Shown: positions 1 to 11,621 of the stretch, piece after piece | Numbering within the stretch: position 1 is the first letter of the stretch | How the letters are laid out: every line of letters starts with the position of its first letter | From: Halichoerus grypus | Lineage: Eukaryota; Chordata; Mammalia; Carnivora; Phocidae | Assembly (NCBI RefSeq): GCF_964656455.1 | Contig: NC_135722.1 | Coordinates: 88,283,313-88,347,312 of the forward strand | DNA: 64,000 nt | Direction of reading: 5' to 3' | Notes under the pieces: generated by a model | The model's input: the letters and a program-made list of their open reading frames with translations, nothing else | The model's database searches: none | Told to the model about the DNA's origin: nothing | Translations under genes and position numbers: made by a program

Positions 1-299
1 GTCTGTCTTCAAAGCTCTGCTCCTAACCACCCTCAGTGTCAAGCAGAGGCCTCTTATCAGGTGGGGAGATATTTGGGGCAGGGTCCTCTCCACTCAAACT
101 CCTCAGAAAACACTTGGTGTTTGCCAACACCACCCAGGTGATTTCAACAGGGCACATCCTGCCATAATAAAAACTGGCCTGTTTTTGTTATTTGACTTAA
201 TTTTTATTTCCTGTTTATATTTCCTATCAGGCAAAGAACCAGAGCCCACAGATTACAGTCAATATCAAGTGCATTATAGCAGGCTGAACTAAAGATCAT

Positions 300-445
300 A
301 CTTCCTTAAATGTCACTATATGCCAGGTACTGTTAAGTACTTTCTATCTAAGATCTCACTTACTTTTCACAAACATTCTGTGATACAGGCACTACTTTTA
401 TCTTCATTTTACAGATGATGGGCTTGAGTTGAGGATCCAGTTAGG
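300..445 (-). repeat. MIR SINE remnant
   Basis: Ancient mammalian MIR in reverse orientation. The order seen is a degenerate 'tatgccaggtactgttaag' segment, a 'ctcac..ttcacaaaca' segment, then CATTTTACAGATGATGGGCTTGAG. This matches the reverse complement of the MIR 3' half (consensus CATTTTACAGATGAGGAAACTGAG). Heavily diverged with no visible target duplication, as expected for an insertion older than the placental radiation. Confidence 0.7.
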
Positions 446-769
446 CTTATATGACTGAGAAGTGTCTGATTTATATTCAGCTCACCTCTAATACCATAAA
501 CTGAGCTCTTGAGCCCTGAGGAGTGGGTATGGGAAATCTCAAGGGGCAAGAGCTGATGGAGAGGAGGCATAAAAGGGGAAAGGCAAGAGGAGACTGTGGG
601 TCTGCTTCGTTGGGGTCCCATAGTTATCTAAGACACCCAGGTGGAGTACCTTGGGATTGTTTGTAAGTGAAACCTTCTTTTCTCCAGAACCGCACTATAG
701 AATTATAAAGAACAATTCATTAATTCAGTAAGAATGCAGGGGAAACTCCTGACGTACTTAACATTCGAT
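446..769. other. No recognisable feature
   Basis: Unique-looking sequence. A 70-codon minus-strand open frame overlaps the adjacent MIR and has no recognisable domain. Nothing else seen. Confidence 0.5.
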
Positions 770-925
770 TTTTAAAATTTTCACTTTTGTTGATTATTGA
801 AATGCAGGCTTGGTGGCAAAACACAAGAATATTGAGAAGGGGGGTGAAGAAAATGAAAACACCCCTGATCTTACTACTCAGAGACAATCACCATTACCAT
901 TCTGATATCTTCTGTCCAGGCCTCC
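770..925 (-). mobile_element. Possible old L1 3'-UTR fragment
   Basis: The stretch reading 'cctgatcttactactcagag' followed by 'acaatcaccattaccattct' resembles the reverse complement of an old L1M-type 3' UTR. The match is short and diverged; a chance resemblance cannot be excluded. Confidence 0.35.
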
Positions 926-1560
926 TTAAAACATGTAATTGAGTCAAAACAGTTCTTCACGTGTAATGGTGCAAGATCACCTCTTTCTTGGGAATTGAAC
1001 TCTACTCTAGTCCCCAGCTCTATACACTCAGAAACAGCTCTGGCTCAGGCCCTGGTGCCCTTCTTTTCCCTTTGCTTATCACTTGGAGTTGCACAGGAGT
1101 CTGTGGTAAACCCAGGCCCCAACTGAGCCCTGCTCTCTCTGGAAAGATTTCAGCTGACCCTGGACTGTGGTACAGCCAAAGGGCATCCGCCTCTGCTACT
1201 GAGCTATACATTTCCCCTGACAGGAGCTCCTCTCAATCCTCCCTAGACGGCAGACATTGCGAGCAGACAGCAAGATTCACGGCTGTCTGGCTTCTCCTTG
1301 TCCTCCCCCAGATGGGCTGAAGCCAGATGACAGAGCATTAGCCCCGAGGAGGAGCAGCCTGGGGGTCGACGGCTAGCCAAGCAGAAATGGACACTATCTC
1401 GTCCCAGCTCAGGCCTTGGCTTAATCGCAACCACATGAGCAAACTCAGGGCTGCATAACGTGGTTGCAGTTAGCATAGAGTGTCCTCGGGGAGACTGATG
1501 GGGGTGAAGCTGTTCACTGCATGAGACCACGTACTGTTGTAGATTTCATCCATTTACCAT
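926..1560. other. Unassigned GC-richer unique sequence
   Basis: Clearly richer in G+C than the flanks, with no transposon signature. Open frames of 60-110 codons run on both strands (988-1320 plus; 1020-1211 and 1243-1530 minus). They overlap one another, so none is favoured, and no splice-site and frame combination stood out. Could be old unique DNA or a conserved non-coding element. Confidence 0.4.
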
Positions 1561-1574
1561 CCGTTTGCTAGGAA

Positions 1575-1775
1575 CGGCTGCTATTGTTTACTGCGTGCCT
1601 ATGAGTCCACTGGCCGGCATTCGGTGCCCTGGATTAGTCTGCATAACACATTGCACAGGTGGGTATGATTGCCATCCTCATCTTGCAAATGAGGACATGC
1701 AAGCTCAACGAGAGTAAGTAGGGTGCCCAAGATCCCCCAGCTAGTATGCGATGGAGCTGTGTTTTGAAACAAGGC
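1575..1775 (-). repeat. MIR SINE remnant
   Basis: Reverse-oriented MIR: 'catcttgcaaatgaggaca', then 'agtaagtagggtgcccaaga', then 'cccccagctagtatgcgatg'. This is the order expected for the reverse complement of the MIR core (GATGAGGAAACTGAG ... TGCCCAAGGTCACACAGC). Confidence 0.8.
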
Positions 1776-1817
1776 AGTTCTACAGCAGGTCCTAAACCTC
1801 TCACTGAGGTTCGATTC

Positions 1818-1863
1818 CATTCATTCACTCATTAACTCATTCATTCATTCATTCACTCACTCA
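1818..1863. repeat. (ATTC)n tetranucleotide microsatellite
   Basis: Imperfect CATT/CACT tetranucleotide run, with perfect CATTCATTCATTCATTC inside and ACTC variants at the edges. It lies just before the start of an L2 remnant. Confidence 0.85.
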
Positions 1864-1947
1864 GTAAAGAAGCTAATTCAAGCTATTACCATCTTTCACC
1901 TAGACAACAGGTAGTAATAACATCCTATGCCTTGCCTCTCTCTAATA

Positions 1948-2070
1948 GAGAGAGTTTCCATCTTGGCTGCAAACTGGTATGACCTGGGAAGATTTTACTA
2001 GTACAGGTACCTTGTCCCAGAAATACTGATTTAACCTGTCTGAGATGTGGTCCACGCATAAGATAAGAGA
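1948..2070 (+). mobile_element. MER5-like non-autonomous hAT DNA transposon
   Basis: 'ggtatgacctgggaagattt', then 'agaaatactgatttaacctg' and 'ctgagatgtggtcca' follow the order of MER5A/MER5B (ATCACCTGGGGAGCTTT ... GATTCTGATTTAATTGGTCTG). It sits inside the L2 piece and so inserted later than the L2. Diverged; terminal repeats not clear. Confidence 0.6.
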
Positions 2071-2334
2071 TCTAAATATATATGTATATAAATTCTGATC
2101 ACATCCCTCTTGTGCTTAAGCCATTTTCCTAGAGAAAGGTCCAGATTCTTAACATGACTATGTGGCCCCTCCTTCTTCACCAGCCTCCTTTGATACAGCT
2201 CATCCTCTCACTCAGCACACTGCCTCTCTGGCTTTCTTGACTTCCTGGAAGGAGTCAATCTTCTTTCTGCTTTAGGGTCTTTACACGCGGACCACAATTC
2301 TCTTCTCTGTCTGTTTGACTCCTACTTATTCTTT

Positions 2335-2832
2335 TGGTCTTAACCTGGTGCAGCTGATTACAAAAAAAGCCATAATTTTCCACCCCTCCTCCATCTGCAC
2401 TTTTTGCCACGTGATTTTGCAGCTCTTTCCATTAAGACGTGGGAGGTCTCTTTCCCCACCCTTGGAATCTGAGCTGCCCATGCGACTAACCATGATCAAT
2501 AGAATGCTGACTAAGAGATGTTGTGTTAGTTCTGAGCCTGAGCCTCAGCTGGGCTTGCAGCCTCTGCTTCCTCTCCTGGAACCCCACCATCACCATGTGA
2601 ATGACCCTGGTCTGACCTCCTGGAGAATCCTAGCTGAGACCATCCCAGACCAAATAACTTAACTCTAGCCCACAAACTCATGGGGAAGCCTAGCTGAGAT
2701 CAGAGCCTGGCTCAGATCAACAGAGACTTTCAACTGATCTCCAGACTTGTGAGCAACAACAATAAATGGTGGTTGTTTTTAAGCCATTCACTTTAGGTTG
2801 ATTTGTTATGCAGCAGTAGATAGCTCATACAC
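2335..2832 (+). mobile_element. MLT1-type LTR (ERVL-MaLR), solo
   Basis: The 3' part has the MaLR hallmark 'gtttttaagccattcacttt' followed by 'gatttgttatgcagcagtag' and 'atagctcatac', matching the end of MLT1-family LTRs (TTTAAGCCACTCAGTTTGTGG ... TTTGTTATGGCAGCC). No internal retroviral sequence is present, so this is a solo LTR. It interrupts the L2. A 115-codon frame crosses the element without known homology and is treated as chance. Confidence 0.6.
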
Positions 2833-3109
2833 TCTAACATGACTTCCTGTTTCTCTTCTAGCCTAGATCTGGTTCTCCCACTTACCACTTTCATAGCACC
2901 TCATGCTTGTCAACTGTAGTAGGCATGACAATTCTATCAAAGCTAAAAATTGTGTAAATAATACTTTTTTCTCTCTCTGATTAGAGGTTAAGCTCCATGA
3001 GATCAGAGACCATATTTGATTTGCTCCCTGAAATATTCCTATCATCTAGCATTATTTTATACATGGTAAGTGCTAAATAAATATTTGTTATAAAACAAAT
3101 GCAAGGATG

Positions 3110-3370
3110 AACTAATATATTCATGAAACATTTCTAAAGTGCCTTCTATATATTAGGTACCATGCAAGATTTTAAAGATATAAGAATGAATAAGGCACAG
3201 TCTTTGCTCTTAAGGTAGTTCGCAGTTTAGAAACTGGGACATGAACATTAATAAAAATTGTAGCCCACATTAATAAGTATAATTGAGGATGTTTTTGGTA
3301 TTGATAAGAGCAGGGTAGATTAGTGGGTTGAATACAGCTGGAGAAAAGAAGTTTCTGGAAAATGCTTTAC
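3110..3370 (-). mobile_element. L2 LINE remnant
   Basis: Reverse-oriented L2 3' end: 'ctatatattaggtaccatgc', 'gaatgaataaggcacagtct' and 'ttgctcttaaggtagttcgc' correspond to the reverse complement of the L2 3' UTR (TGCCTGGCACATAGTAGG side first). It directly abuts a plus-strand L2 3' end, so two L2 tails lie tail to tail. Confidence 0.6.
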
Positions 3371-3414
3371 AGAGGAAATCTGAAATGATGATTCTACATC
3401 TGAGGAGTGTGTTG

Positions 3415-3780
3415 CAATGGGGAGTCAAATGCCATAAGCGATACTGCCATTGGAAATATGATTTTCAGAATAATTAACGAAGCTTGTTAAATTTCCACAC
3501 AAGCCAAAATGCAATCTTCCCTCAATTTACATTTGCATTTATGGAAAATTCAAACCGCACAAAACCATGTTTTAAAATTGTACAAAAGTTAGGTCCTAGG
3601 TGTTTATTGTAAATGCAATTAAGTATTAGGCTCAGAGAATTATAAATAGGTTTCCACCCGCATGAATATCTGGAGAGACATTTGAAAACTCTCTGGAGTT
3701 AGTTGTTGATTGCATGGTGATGTCCTATACATTCCATGATTAGCATCCCTGGCCATTGCCTGCTAAATGGCAGTAGCATC
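3415..3780. promoter_or_regulatory. Candidate conserved non-coding element
   Basis: Unique sequence with no repeat signature, low CpG, A/T-rich homeodomain-type cores ('aataattaac', 'aatgcaattaag') and a RUNX-type AACCGCA at 3553-3559. This texture resembles developmental enhancers, but that is a judgement of style only; conservation was not tested. Confidence 0.2.
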
Positions 3781-3919
3781 CCCTCTCGATATTGTGACAA
3801 CCTAAAATTCACTTCAAATTTCTAAGGCAATTTTACCAGCATGGAGCTACATCTGCGTTGAACCACTGATGTAAAAAAATTGCTTTAACAAATTAACGTT
3901 AATGTTTCATGGAACAGCG

Positions 3920-4070
3920 TTATTTATTTATTTATTTATTTATTTTTAATTTTTTATTAACATATAATGTATTATTTGTTTCAGGGGTACAGGTCTGTGA
4001 TTCATCAATCTTACATAATTCACAGTGCTCACCATAGCACATACCCTCCCCAATGTCCATCACCCAGGCA
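3920..4070 (-). mobile_element. L1 3' end, strongly 5'-truncated
   Basis: Starts with a TTTA-repeat (the reverse complement of the L1 tail), then 'ttaacatataatgtattatt', 'gtttcaggggtacag' and 'acccagg' at the far end. This is the carnivoran L1 3' UTR in reverse orientation. Only about 150 bp were inserted. 'aacagcgtt' before and 'caacagtgtt' after are possible remains of the target duplication. Confidence 0.75.
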
Positions 4071-4071
4071 A

Positions 4072-4484
4072 CAGTGTTCTTTAAAAGAACTCATGCGATC
4101 TATACAAGTGTTCTAAGCCTTCCAAATTACCTTGGTATTATTGTGGAAGATGACTTGACACTTCCTTGGAGGAGAAAGAAAGAATCTAGTCCATTTCTAT
4201 CCCTGGAAACAAATAACCTTAATATCTGAGCTGTTCACAGAAGGAGCGGGCAGGAAGTCCAGCATGCCTGCATTTCCACAGTGCTGAGAACAACCCTGCT
4301 AAAAACTCATTTCATGCTTCTGGGTCAACAACAGCACAAAAGCCTGTAAAATTGCCTGGAGACTTATTCTGCATACAGCAATTCCTCATTAATTTTTACT
4401 GATGGGAGTAGTTTGGACTAGTGAAGAATCCTCGTGTTAGAAATCTGTAAGCGTTTAACAAATCATTCTAAGAGGTACGTACAA
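4072..4484. other. No recognisable feature
   Basis: Unique-looking sequence of average composition; no repeat, RNA or coding signal seen. Confidence 0.5.
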
Positions 4485-4850
4485 TCAACAAACGAACATC
4501 TGAGTACCGACCTTAGGTGAAATCACTGTGCTAGCGGCTTTGAGAATCCAAAGAATCCTACGAAACGCTTCTGATCTTTAAGGAACTGAAAAATCTAAGT
4601 TTGGCAATAGAATACAATCATGCAAAATTTACTGACAACACACACTGCAAATATCTAATGAGCAGTACAGTCATGAAGGGATTTAGAAGTTCAAGGGTGA
4701 AGAGAATTAGAATGACCAAGGAAGTTTCCCCAGAGGCTGGAGCAGGCCCTAAAGGATAGATACGAATTGAAGAAGAAAATTAGGGAGGGCATTTCAGGTG
4801 GAAGCCATGGCATGGGAAAAGAAAGGAGGCAGGAGTATAATGTCGTATTC
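4485..4850 (-). mobile_element. L2 LINE remnant
   Basis: Reverse L2: 'tgtgctagcggctttgagaa', 'ctttaaggaactgaaaaatc', 'ctggagcaggccctaaagga' and 'gggcatttcaggtggaagcc' match the usual series of reverse-complement L2 segments. Diverged, no coding capacity. Confidence 0.55.
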
Positions 4851-5700
4851 TAGAAATCATGAGTCCACTCATCCGGCCAGAGTCCCAATAGGTAGTAGCT
4901 AATAAGATTACATTGGTAAATTAAAGCCAGATAGCTTAATACCAGACTAAGATACCAGAATTGGTGCTCTAAGGAAAGAGGGGTTATTGAACATTTTGAT
5001 CAGGAGAGTTTAAGGATCAGAGATTATTTAGGTATTGGGAGAAACCCTTTCTTTTTCCCCCTGGTTTATATTTCATTGTGAATAAACCTCCATTACAGAA
5101 ATACTCCTGGCCTCAGAATCCCCTAATTCAATTCCCCCCTAGGGAGTGAGGAATTATTTTTCTGATTGAGAATTTGGGAGATAAACCCCAGGCATGAATT
5201 ATCCAGCCCCTTCCTTATGCCTCTGCTAAGCTATTCCTGCAGAGTGTTTTCATTCTTGTTACTTGCACTCTGATTCTTACAGGATAGGTCCACACGGAGG
5301 GTCTGCTTCCAAACGTGCTTGTGAGTGGGTAAGCAAGCCTGCCTAATTCAGAATCAAGTACTAGCATTCCCACTTGACTGCAAACCTTGGCTGCATTCTC
5401 CCAAAATACATTTTATCTGCAGTAAAAGTGCCATTTTGATTCCCACCTGTCTAACTCCCATGTTTCTTAATTAATTCCCACTTGGGTGGAAGATGGCTGG
5501 TGCTTATTAGCCTCTACCACATTAGAGATAAAATATCCATTTAGACAGAGGTAGAGGAAAAGCCTCACCAATCCAAATACCCTAAAAAAGATTCACCCAC
5601 AAAAGCTTGTGCCTGATAAACTTTAGACTTAGCAATTAGGTGGATGCTGGAATAGTCAAGGTCATAGGGCAGCAAATGAGAAATTTCTGGATGTTTGAGT
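4851..5700. other. No recognisable feature
   Basis: Unique-looking DNA. No open frame of note, no tandem repeat and no recognised transposon. Confidence 0.5.
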
Positions 5701-5701
5701 T

Positions 5702-5935
5702 CAGGTGTTGACGAACTATGACCCACCTGGTCAAATCAGGCCCAGCACTTGTTTTTCTAAATAAAGTTTTACTGGAACACAACTATATGTATTCATTCAT
5801 TTGCATATAACCCATGGCTGCCTTAGAATTTAGATATACTCACCACTATGTTTATTTTGATCTACTTATCAGAATTAAGCAGTGGCCACAGAGACCATAC
5901 GGTCTGCAAACCTTCAAACTGTTTCTGACTTCTGA
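5702..5935. mobile_element. Non-autonomous hAT-like DNA transposon
   Basis: 'gacgaactatgacccacctg', 'aataaagttttactggaaca', 'cccatggctgcctta' and 'gccacagagaccatacggtc' follow the order of a common mammalian DNA-transposon repeat (CAAACTATGGCCCACGGG ... AATAAAGTTTTATTGGAAC ... GACCGTATGGCCCGC). I cannot assign the MER number or the reference strand with certainty. Confidence 0.6.
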
Positions 5936-6842
5936 GTGGTCATTGAGAATCAGATACCATTCACACAAGTTTAAGTTCACAAAAGCATAGTTTACCACAC
6001 TGAAAGTTTGAGGTGGATTATGAAGAGAAAGGAAAGGTCTTCCTTATTATTTCCATCAGAATATTGGAAATGAAGAGAGAATCTGCCAAATAAATAACTA
6101 TAACGAACTATCCCTTATCAATTCATTCTGTCCATGCAATTAATTCTTGTGTTGTTAGATGCTGGATTCAGTCTGTGTTCTTGAATTCATCTGCTTTTGA
6201 ACTAAAAAGCCTTTAAGGCTCTGAAGCCCACACTTAGGAATTTCTACTCTGAATTTCGGTAATTAAAAATGGAGTCCTTTGCATGAGGCTCTGAGATTGT
6301 CCTTTGTTGAGCACACACGAAAAAGGTGGAGAGCCTTCAGGTAAGCATCAGGGGAAAGCAGCAAATATTTGTGGATGAAATTAAATTAATCATAGCTTGT
6401 GTCCTTAATTTATTACAGTCATCAATAATATCCAAAGGGAGGTATGCAAGCTTCTCTATTGGAGGACAATACATAACTGTTTCATAAGGGTTTGACAAAT
6501 GTTTCCCCTGAGGATAAGAACATATTATAGAGAGTGAAGACATTAATAAATCTCCAGGTACTTTTAATTCATAAAGTGTACAATCTCTGAAACATTTATA
6601 TTAATGACATTTTACCTACACAAAATGATCCTTTGATTTAACAACTCTTCCCATGCAGCTCTGGAAATATCACTGAGCTAATTAAAAATTACAGACCATA
6701 CCAAGCATACCTAATCACTTCTAGTATATTTCTTTATATTACATGAAAGAATAAATCTTTGTGATTATCCAGGGCTTTCTGGGAAATCCCCAAAGTAGTT
6801 TTGGGTATAAAAGAAACTGCTTTTTTTTTTTTGGGGGGGGGG
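5936..6842. other. No recognisable feature
   Basis: AT-rich unique sequence, ending in a T12 run directly followed by G10 at about 6821-6842, just before a short L1 tail. A 68-codon minus frame at 6337-6543 has no known domain. Confidence 0.5.
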
Positions 6843-6967
6843 TCCAATTTATTTATTTATTTATTTTGTATTAAGTTCTTAAATTTTAATTCCAGTATAG
6901 TTAACATACAGTGTTATATCTCTTTCAGGTGTACAATATAGTGGTTCAGTTTTTTTTTTCCAATTTA
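6843..6967 (-). mobile_element. Very short L1 3' end
   Basis: About 110 bp of reverse-oriented L1 3' UTR: a TTTA tail, 'tatagttaacatacagtgtt', then 'tttcaggtgtacaatatagt'. It is flanked by the direct repeat CCAATTTA (6843-6850 and 6960-6967), a likely target-site duplication. Confidence 0.75.
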
Positions 6968-7039
6968 GAATATGATCTCAGGAAAATAAATTCAAGAGTT
7001 CTCAAAGTAAATTAAGATAGTATTATGGGCACCTGAGAA

Positions 7040-7395
7040 ACAATAGTGTTTTAGTTAATTTGTTAACTTGGTTAAGCCAAGGTGTCCAGATAATTGGTCA
7101 AACATTATTCTGGATGTGTCTGTGGGGATGTTTTTGGCTGAGATTAACATTTAAATTGGCGGATTTTAAGTAGAGCGGGTTGCTCTCTATAATGCAGGTG
7201 GGCCACATCTAATTGGTTGAAGGCTTGACTTAGAACAAAAGGCTGACCTCTCTGGAACAAAAGGGAATCCTGTCAGCAAACAGCCTTTGGATTTAAACTG
7301 CAGCATCAGTTCTTCCCTGGGTCTCCAGCCTGCTGGCCCACACTGTCTCCACTAGGATAGTCTTAATTACCCATATTAACTATAACTTGTGACTA
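7040..7395. repeat. Old interspersed repeat, family not assigned
   Basis: Contains 'gagattaacatttaaattgg', 'ggccacatctaattggttga' and 'cttgacttagaacaaaaggc', segments I recognise as belonging to a widespread mammalian interspersed repeat. I could not name the family or strand. A Can-SINE inserted at its right end. Confidence 0.45.
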
Positions 7396-7401
7396 AATTA
7401 C

Positions 7402-7612
7402 TTAACTTCCAGTTTTTTTTTTTAAAGATTTTATTTATTTATTGGAGAGACACAGAGAGAGAGCTAGAGAGCACAAGTGAGGGAGAAGGAGAAGCAGGCT
7501 CCCCGCAGAGCAGGGAGTCCGACGCGGGGCTCGATTCCAGGACCCTGGGACCGTGACCCGGGCCAAAGGCAGATGCCCAATGACTGAGCCACCCAGGCGC
7601 CCTTAACTTCCA
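7402..7612 (-). mobile_element. Can-SINE (tRNA-derived) with target duplication
   Basis: Reverse-oriented carnivoran SINE: T-run, AAAGATTTTATTTATTTATT tail, (GA) simple repeat, 'ccgcagagcagggagtc' body, and a tRNA-like head ending in GAGCCACCCAGGCGCCC at 7602. The 10-bp direct repeat TTAACTTCCA flanks it (7402-7411 and 7603-7612). SINE transcription would use internal A/B boxes and borrowed L1 machinery. Confidence 0.95.
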
Positions 7613-10600
7613 CTTTTATATGAAAAAATTGGGAGGTAGATGATTGATAATTATTTGTCCATTTGCAAACATTTTAGCAGACTTGCAGGGATATAACATG
7701 GTACAACTCTCTGTAGCCACTTTTGCCTTTCTAGTGGATGAAAATGAATATCATCAATACTGTGACCCAGAGGTATATTCTCATATAACATATAAAAGTA
7801 AGAAACAAAAGTCTATAAGTTAGGATATATATTATGATCAATGTTTGAGTATTCTATCTTACTTAGAGATTATCGAAGTGTGCAAAGATTAGCCAAATTT
7901 AATGTCGGTCCTAGTTAAAGTTAACAAAGAATCTTGGGAGTTATTTCAAAGCTGAAACATTGTAGAACATGTTAAAATTTGTTGAAATTATATTTTAATT
8001 TAAGTGAACACATAATGTTACAATTTTCACAATCGTAGTGATTGTGCAGGAGTAATATTGGCTAATTTGATCACTAAGCCAATATAAGAAATTTAGGAAG
8101 TTCAGAATAACTAATTCCTTCGTGAGAGAATAATTCAAAAATTTAAAAAATAAAACATATGCTTATACATATTTAAAATATATCCATATTTAAAAATATG
8201 GATGTTTTCAAATGAAATGACCAAACCAAGTGTCCTTGATTACACAAATTTGGATTTTTATATAAAAATACTTTTGAGTTAGTGATTTCTACAAGAAGGT
8301 GTTTTTATTCCTATAAAAATACAAAGTATGAGATGTTTAGTTTCTTAATTTTCTAGGAAAATATTCTGAATTCTGGAAAAAGATTTACGTAAGCATTTAT
8401 TATTCTCTCTAAACTAATTCAACTATAGCTCCTTTACTTTAAAGTGCTTTATGATCTAATTTCTTAATATACTCTAGAGGTAGAAACTATTTCACATTCA
8501 CACACTGAGAGATAAAGACTTTCCACACTTACGGATACAATTTTACAACTTTAGCCATGGGTCAAAGTAAACACCTAAACTCACCGGAACTCACTGGACT
8601 ACATCTCAAAGATTTATTCTCCTTCTCAGAGAGCATATAGTATTTATTTGAGCTCATGAGTAGACAAAAGTTAATAAACCAGAATCTCTGCTGTATCTCA
8701 CTTTAGAAGAGATCCCCATCATCCAAGAGAGATCACCAAAGAGTCAGATGTTAAGACTAGGTTGCCAATCAGTGCTGCCATGTGAGGGGAAGAGTTCCTC
8801 GGCCATGCACAAGTCAGACCCAGAACCAAGGTTGGTTAAGTATAGAAGCAGAAACAAAAACACAGAATGAGATAAAAAAGATCAGAAAAAAGAGTCAGGG
8901 CTGGTTAAATTGTAGTGCCTCTTGAGACTCGCTACAGGAACCAAGAAACGACATTCTTGGACTTAATCCATGAAATGGACAATTACAGTTTAATTGGCTC
9001 TGTGGGCATCTCAGTGGGACCTCCCAAACTGTTTAAGAACAGTTTGCAAAAAGTTAAAAACATGACTCTCATTCAAATACGGAAGGATTACTTCTCAAAC
9101 CTTATTCATAATTGTTCATTATTGAGGGAACCGGTAAAAACGTAAACTTGGTTCAAAGTGGACAGCTTTGAGGAATTAGACGTATTCTATAGGCATTAAA
9201 GAAAGGAACGTTAGAATAAGATTGCTAGAGTAGATACCAAATCAGTTAATGTCCTTCAGGGTAATAAAACTTAACCTTTGGGATTATCTTCTCTACCAGA
9301 CAAATATGCTCGTTAACCCAAACTTTACAATGTCTGGGCTTTAATCAAATTGTAATAGGAAAGCCAAACATAAACAAATTCCCCAAGAAAATTAAATCAT
9401 CCTTGGGCTGGCCTATTAAACAATGCTTCTGTATGATATTGGAAGAAATTACCATCCTCCCCCTTTGATTTTTTTCCAGGTTTTAGACAATTTTTCCTAC
9501 TATTTTATTGCCCCTGTTCTGTTTATATGACTCAAATGTTTTGATTTTGCAAACTATTCCAGTTCCTCTTGAATTTCCCGAGCTGGCTTGATTCCCAGAG
9601 ATCAAGCGTTATAGACATTTATATTTAAATTATTTAAATTTCTCTTCTAGCCTTTGAGTTTTTAGTAATTCCATTGATACTGCTTGTAATAATTCCAATA
9701 ATAATTCCATTTTTTCTGTATCATCCCAAGATAATGGCATATTCTTTTAATAATAAAGACCCTCCTTCATTTTCATTTGTTTATGTCAACAATCTATTCT
9801 TCTCTGGAAGAAGCTGTAATGTGGGACTCTGAAGTCTAAAACCTCCTTCTAAACCTACGTGATTAGTTATTCAGTTTACTCCGGGGTGACTTTGAACCTG
9901 TGAATCAGCTACACGAATGCAAAGTTATTCCTTCTACATTTCCCTCTTCAGAATAACATGAGATAAAATTATGGGTAGCTGATCTAGGACACACTTTTAC
10001 TGGTTTCAAAATTTAAAGCTCGCATCTCACATAATAATACTCTGTTGCACAAATGGAAAGTAGCTACCTTTGAAGTTTAAAGTCTAGACCTACTTTCTGG
10101 ACTGAGAAACACACCTGGAGGAGCCCCCATTATTCTGCAGCATCCCTTCCTCGATTCGGCCCCAGCAACTCCCTGTTCTACCACAATGCCCAAAGGGGTA
10201 GATAAGCAGGACTCTTTCCTTTGATCAAATCCTTGCCAGAAATGGTACAGTTTGCACATGTTTACTAAGCACCCCCCGCTTTGTTTGGCATTTTGCTAAG
10301 GTCTGTGGGTGTTAAGAAAGTCTGCTCACCTGCATGCAAAACTGCCATAAACTGCAGTGACTTACAAAGGTCAAAATCCCATATGGTTTCCTTCTAAAGC
10401 CTAAAGCTGAAATCCGCCTTCACAGTTTGCTCTAGTTACAAGCCAACCACACAACTGTAAAAACCAGTCCCATGGCATAAGGTCAAAACCTCACAATACT
10501 CACAGTTGCTAACATCTACTACCTCGAGCCTTCAATCCGGGACCCATTGGAGCCTTAATCTACAGGTACTACTTGGTTTTCCAAGTTGCAATATCCTTGT

Positions 10601-11105
10601 GTATTTCTGAAGATGTCCAACCCATTAAACAAGATGTTGGGGTTCATAGGGAGAGTAAATAACTTCTCATTTGTTTCTTGTCCCAGTTTAGACACTGAGA
10701 GGCAGCCTATGGAGTGACTGGGCTGAAGATGAACGTGTTGTCTTTATTAGTAAAGAAGTAATTGGAGAATATGGCTTAGGTGTGAAGGTCATGTGGTCTT
10801 GCTAGAGAGTGTGTGCAATGCATGAACACTTCTTCCTCCCACTGCCCTCAAGCCAAAGGCAGAGTTCATAGGCGTGGTGCAGTGGTGGGAGAGGGACCAT
10901 GAGTGGAGCCTACTGGACTACATAGCTAAGGTGGACATGGATAAGTTACTCTTCTGGGGAATGGAGGAGGAAAAGGAGGGCAGGAATGTCCTCTGACAGC
11001 ACATGAAGGCCAACATGAGGCGCAGGGAACCATGCCCCATTTTTGAGGTCAGGACCTTGGAAGAAAGAACCTGACAGGCCTTGGGATCCTTGAATTTCCC
11101 ATGCA
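7613..11105. other. Long unassigned AT-rich stretch
   Basis: About 3.5 kb with no recognised transposon, RNA or exon. The only open frames are isolated 60-76 codon ones (8915-9145 plus; 10077-10259 and 10918-11106 minus) with no known domain. Composition is strongly AT-rich to about 10 kb and then more balanced. The low repeat density is notable for a carnivoran genome. Confidence 0.45.
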
Positions 11106-11300
11106 TGCATTATTCATTCCTTTGTTCATTCAAAAATATTGATATTTTACTACATGCTCCACATTGTCCTAGCAACTGGAACACAACAATAAATAAGACT
11201 CACATGGTTTCCACTCTCATAAAATTTCCAATCTAATGTGAAAAACAGAAATTGGACAAATGCTTAGTCACATCGGGACTTGCCAAAATGCAAGAAAACA
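11106..11300 (-). mobile_element. L2 LINE remnant
   Basis: 'cattcctttgttcattcaaa', 'cattgtcctagcaactggaa', 'cacaacaataaataagactc' and 'ctctcataaaatttccaatc' follow the reverse-complement L2 3' end order. Confidence 0.6.
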
Positions 11301-11621
11301 CAGGGCTCTTAGGGACTGTTCTCTCGAAAATGAAAGAAAATCCAATCAATCTTGCTTAAGCAAGATTAAAAAAACAATAAATCAATAAATAAAAAATTTA
11401 AAAAAATGAGGGAGGGTGCTATTTGCTCACATAATTAAAAAGTTGAAATCTGTAGGCATATCTGGCAATAGGAGTTCCAAAGCCATCTGAATCTGGTTTA
11501 TTTTTCTCCATTTCACAAGTCTGTTCCTACTGTGTGGATGCCCTTTTCAGAAGACTTGTGTAGATGCAGTAGCTTTAGATCCTACATTTCAACTTTAAGC
11601 CCAATGGAAAAGAGCAAGAAT

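Larger units (their letters stand above)
1870..3105 (+). mobile_element. L2 LINE, split by two later insertions
   Basis: Three pieces of one ancient L2 (CR1 clade) in the correct order. At 1870-1945 is 'ccatctttcacctagac'; at 2075-2335 are 'ctgatcacatccctcttgtg' and 'ccagattcttaacatgacta'; at 2833-3105 is the 3' part with 'gttaagctccatgagatcag', ending in 'agtgctaaataaatatttgt'. A MER5-like element and an MLT1-type LTR separate the pieces, which gives a relative insertion order. No coding capacity remains. Confidence 0.75.

Noticed and set aside
988..1530. Possible coding exon in GC-rich sequence
   Set aside because: Frames overlap on both strands with no codon periodicity visible by eye, no recognised domain and no convincing splice partners.
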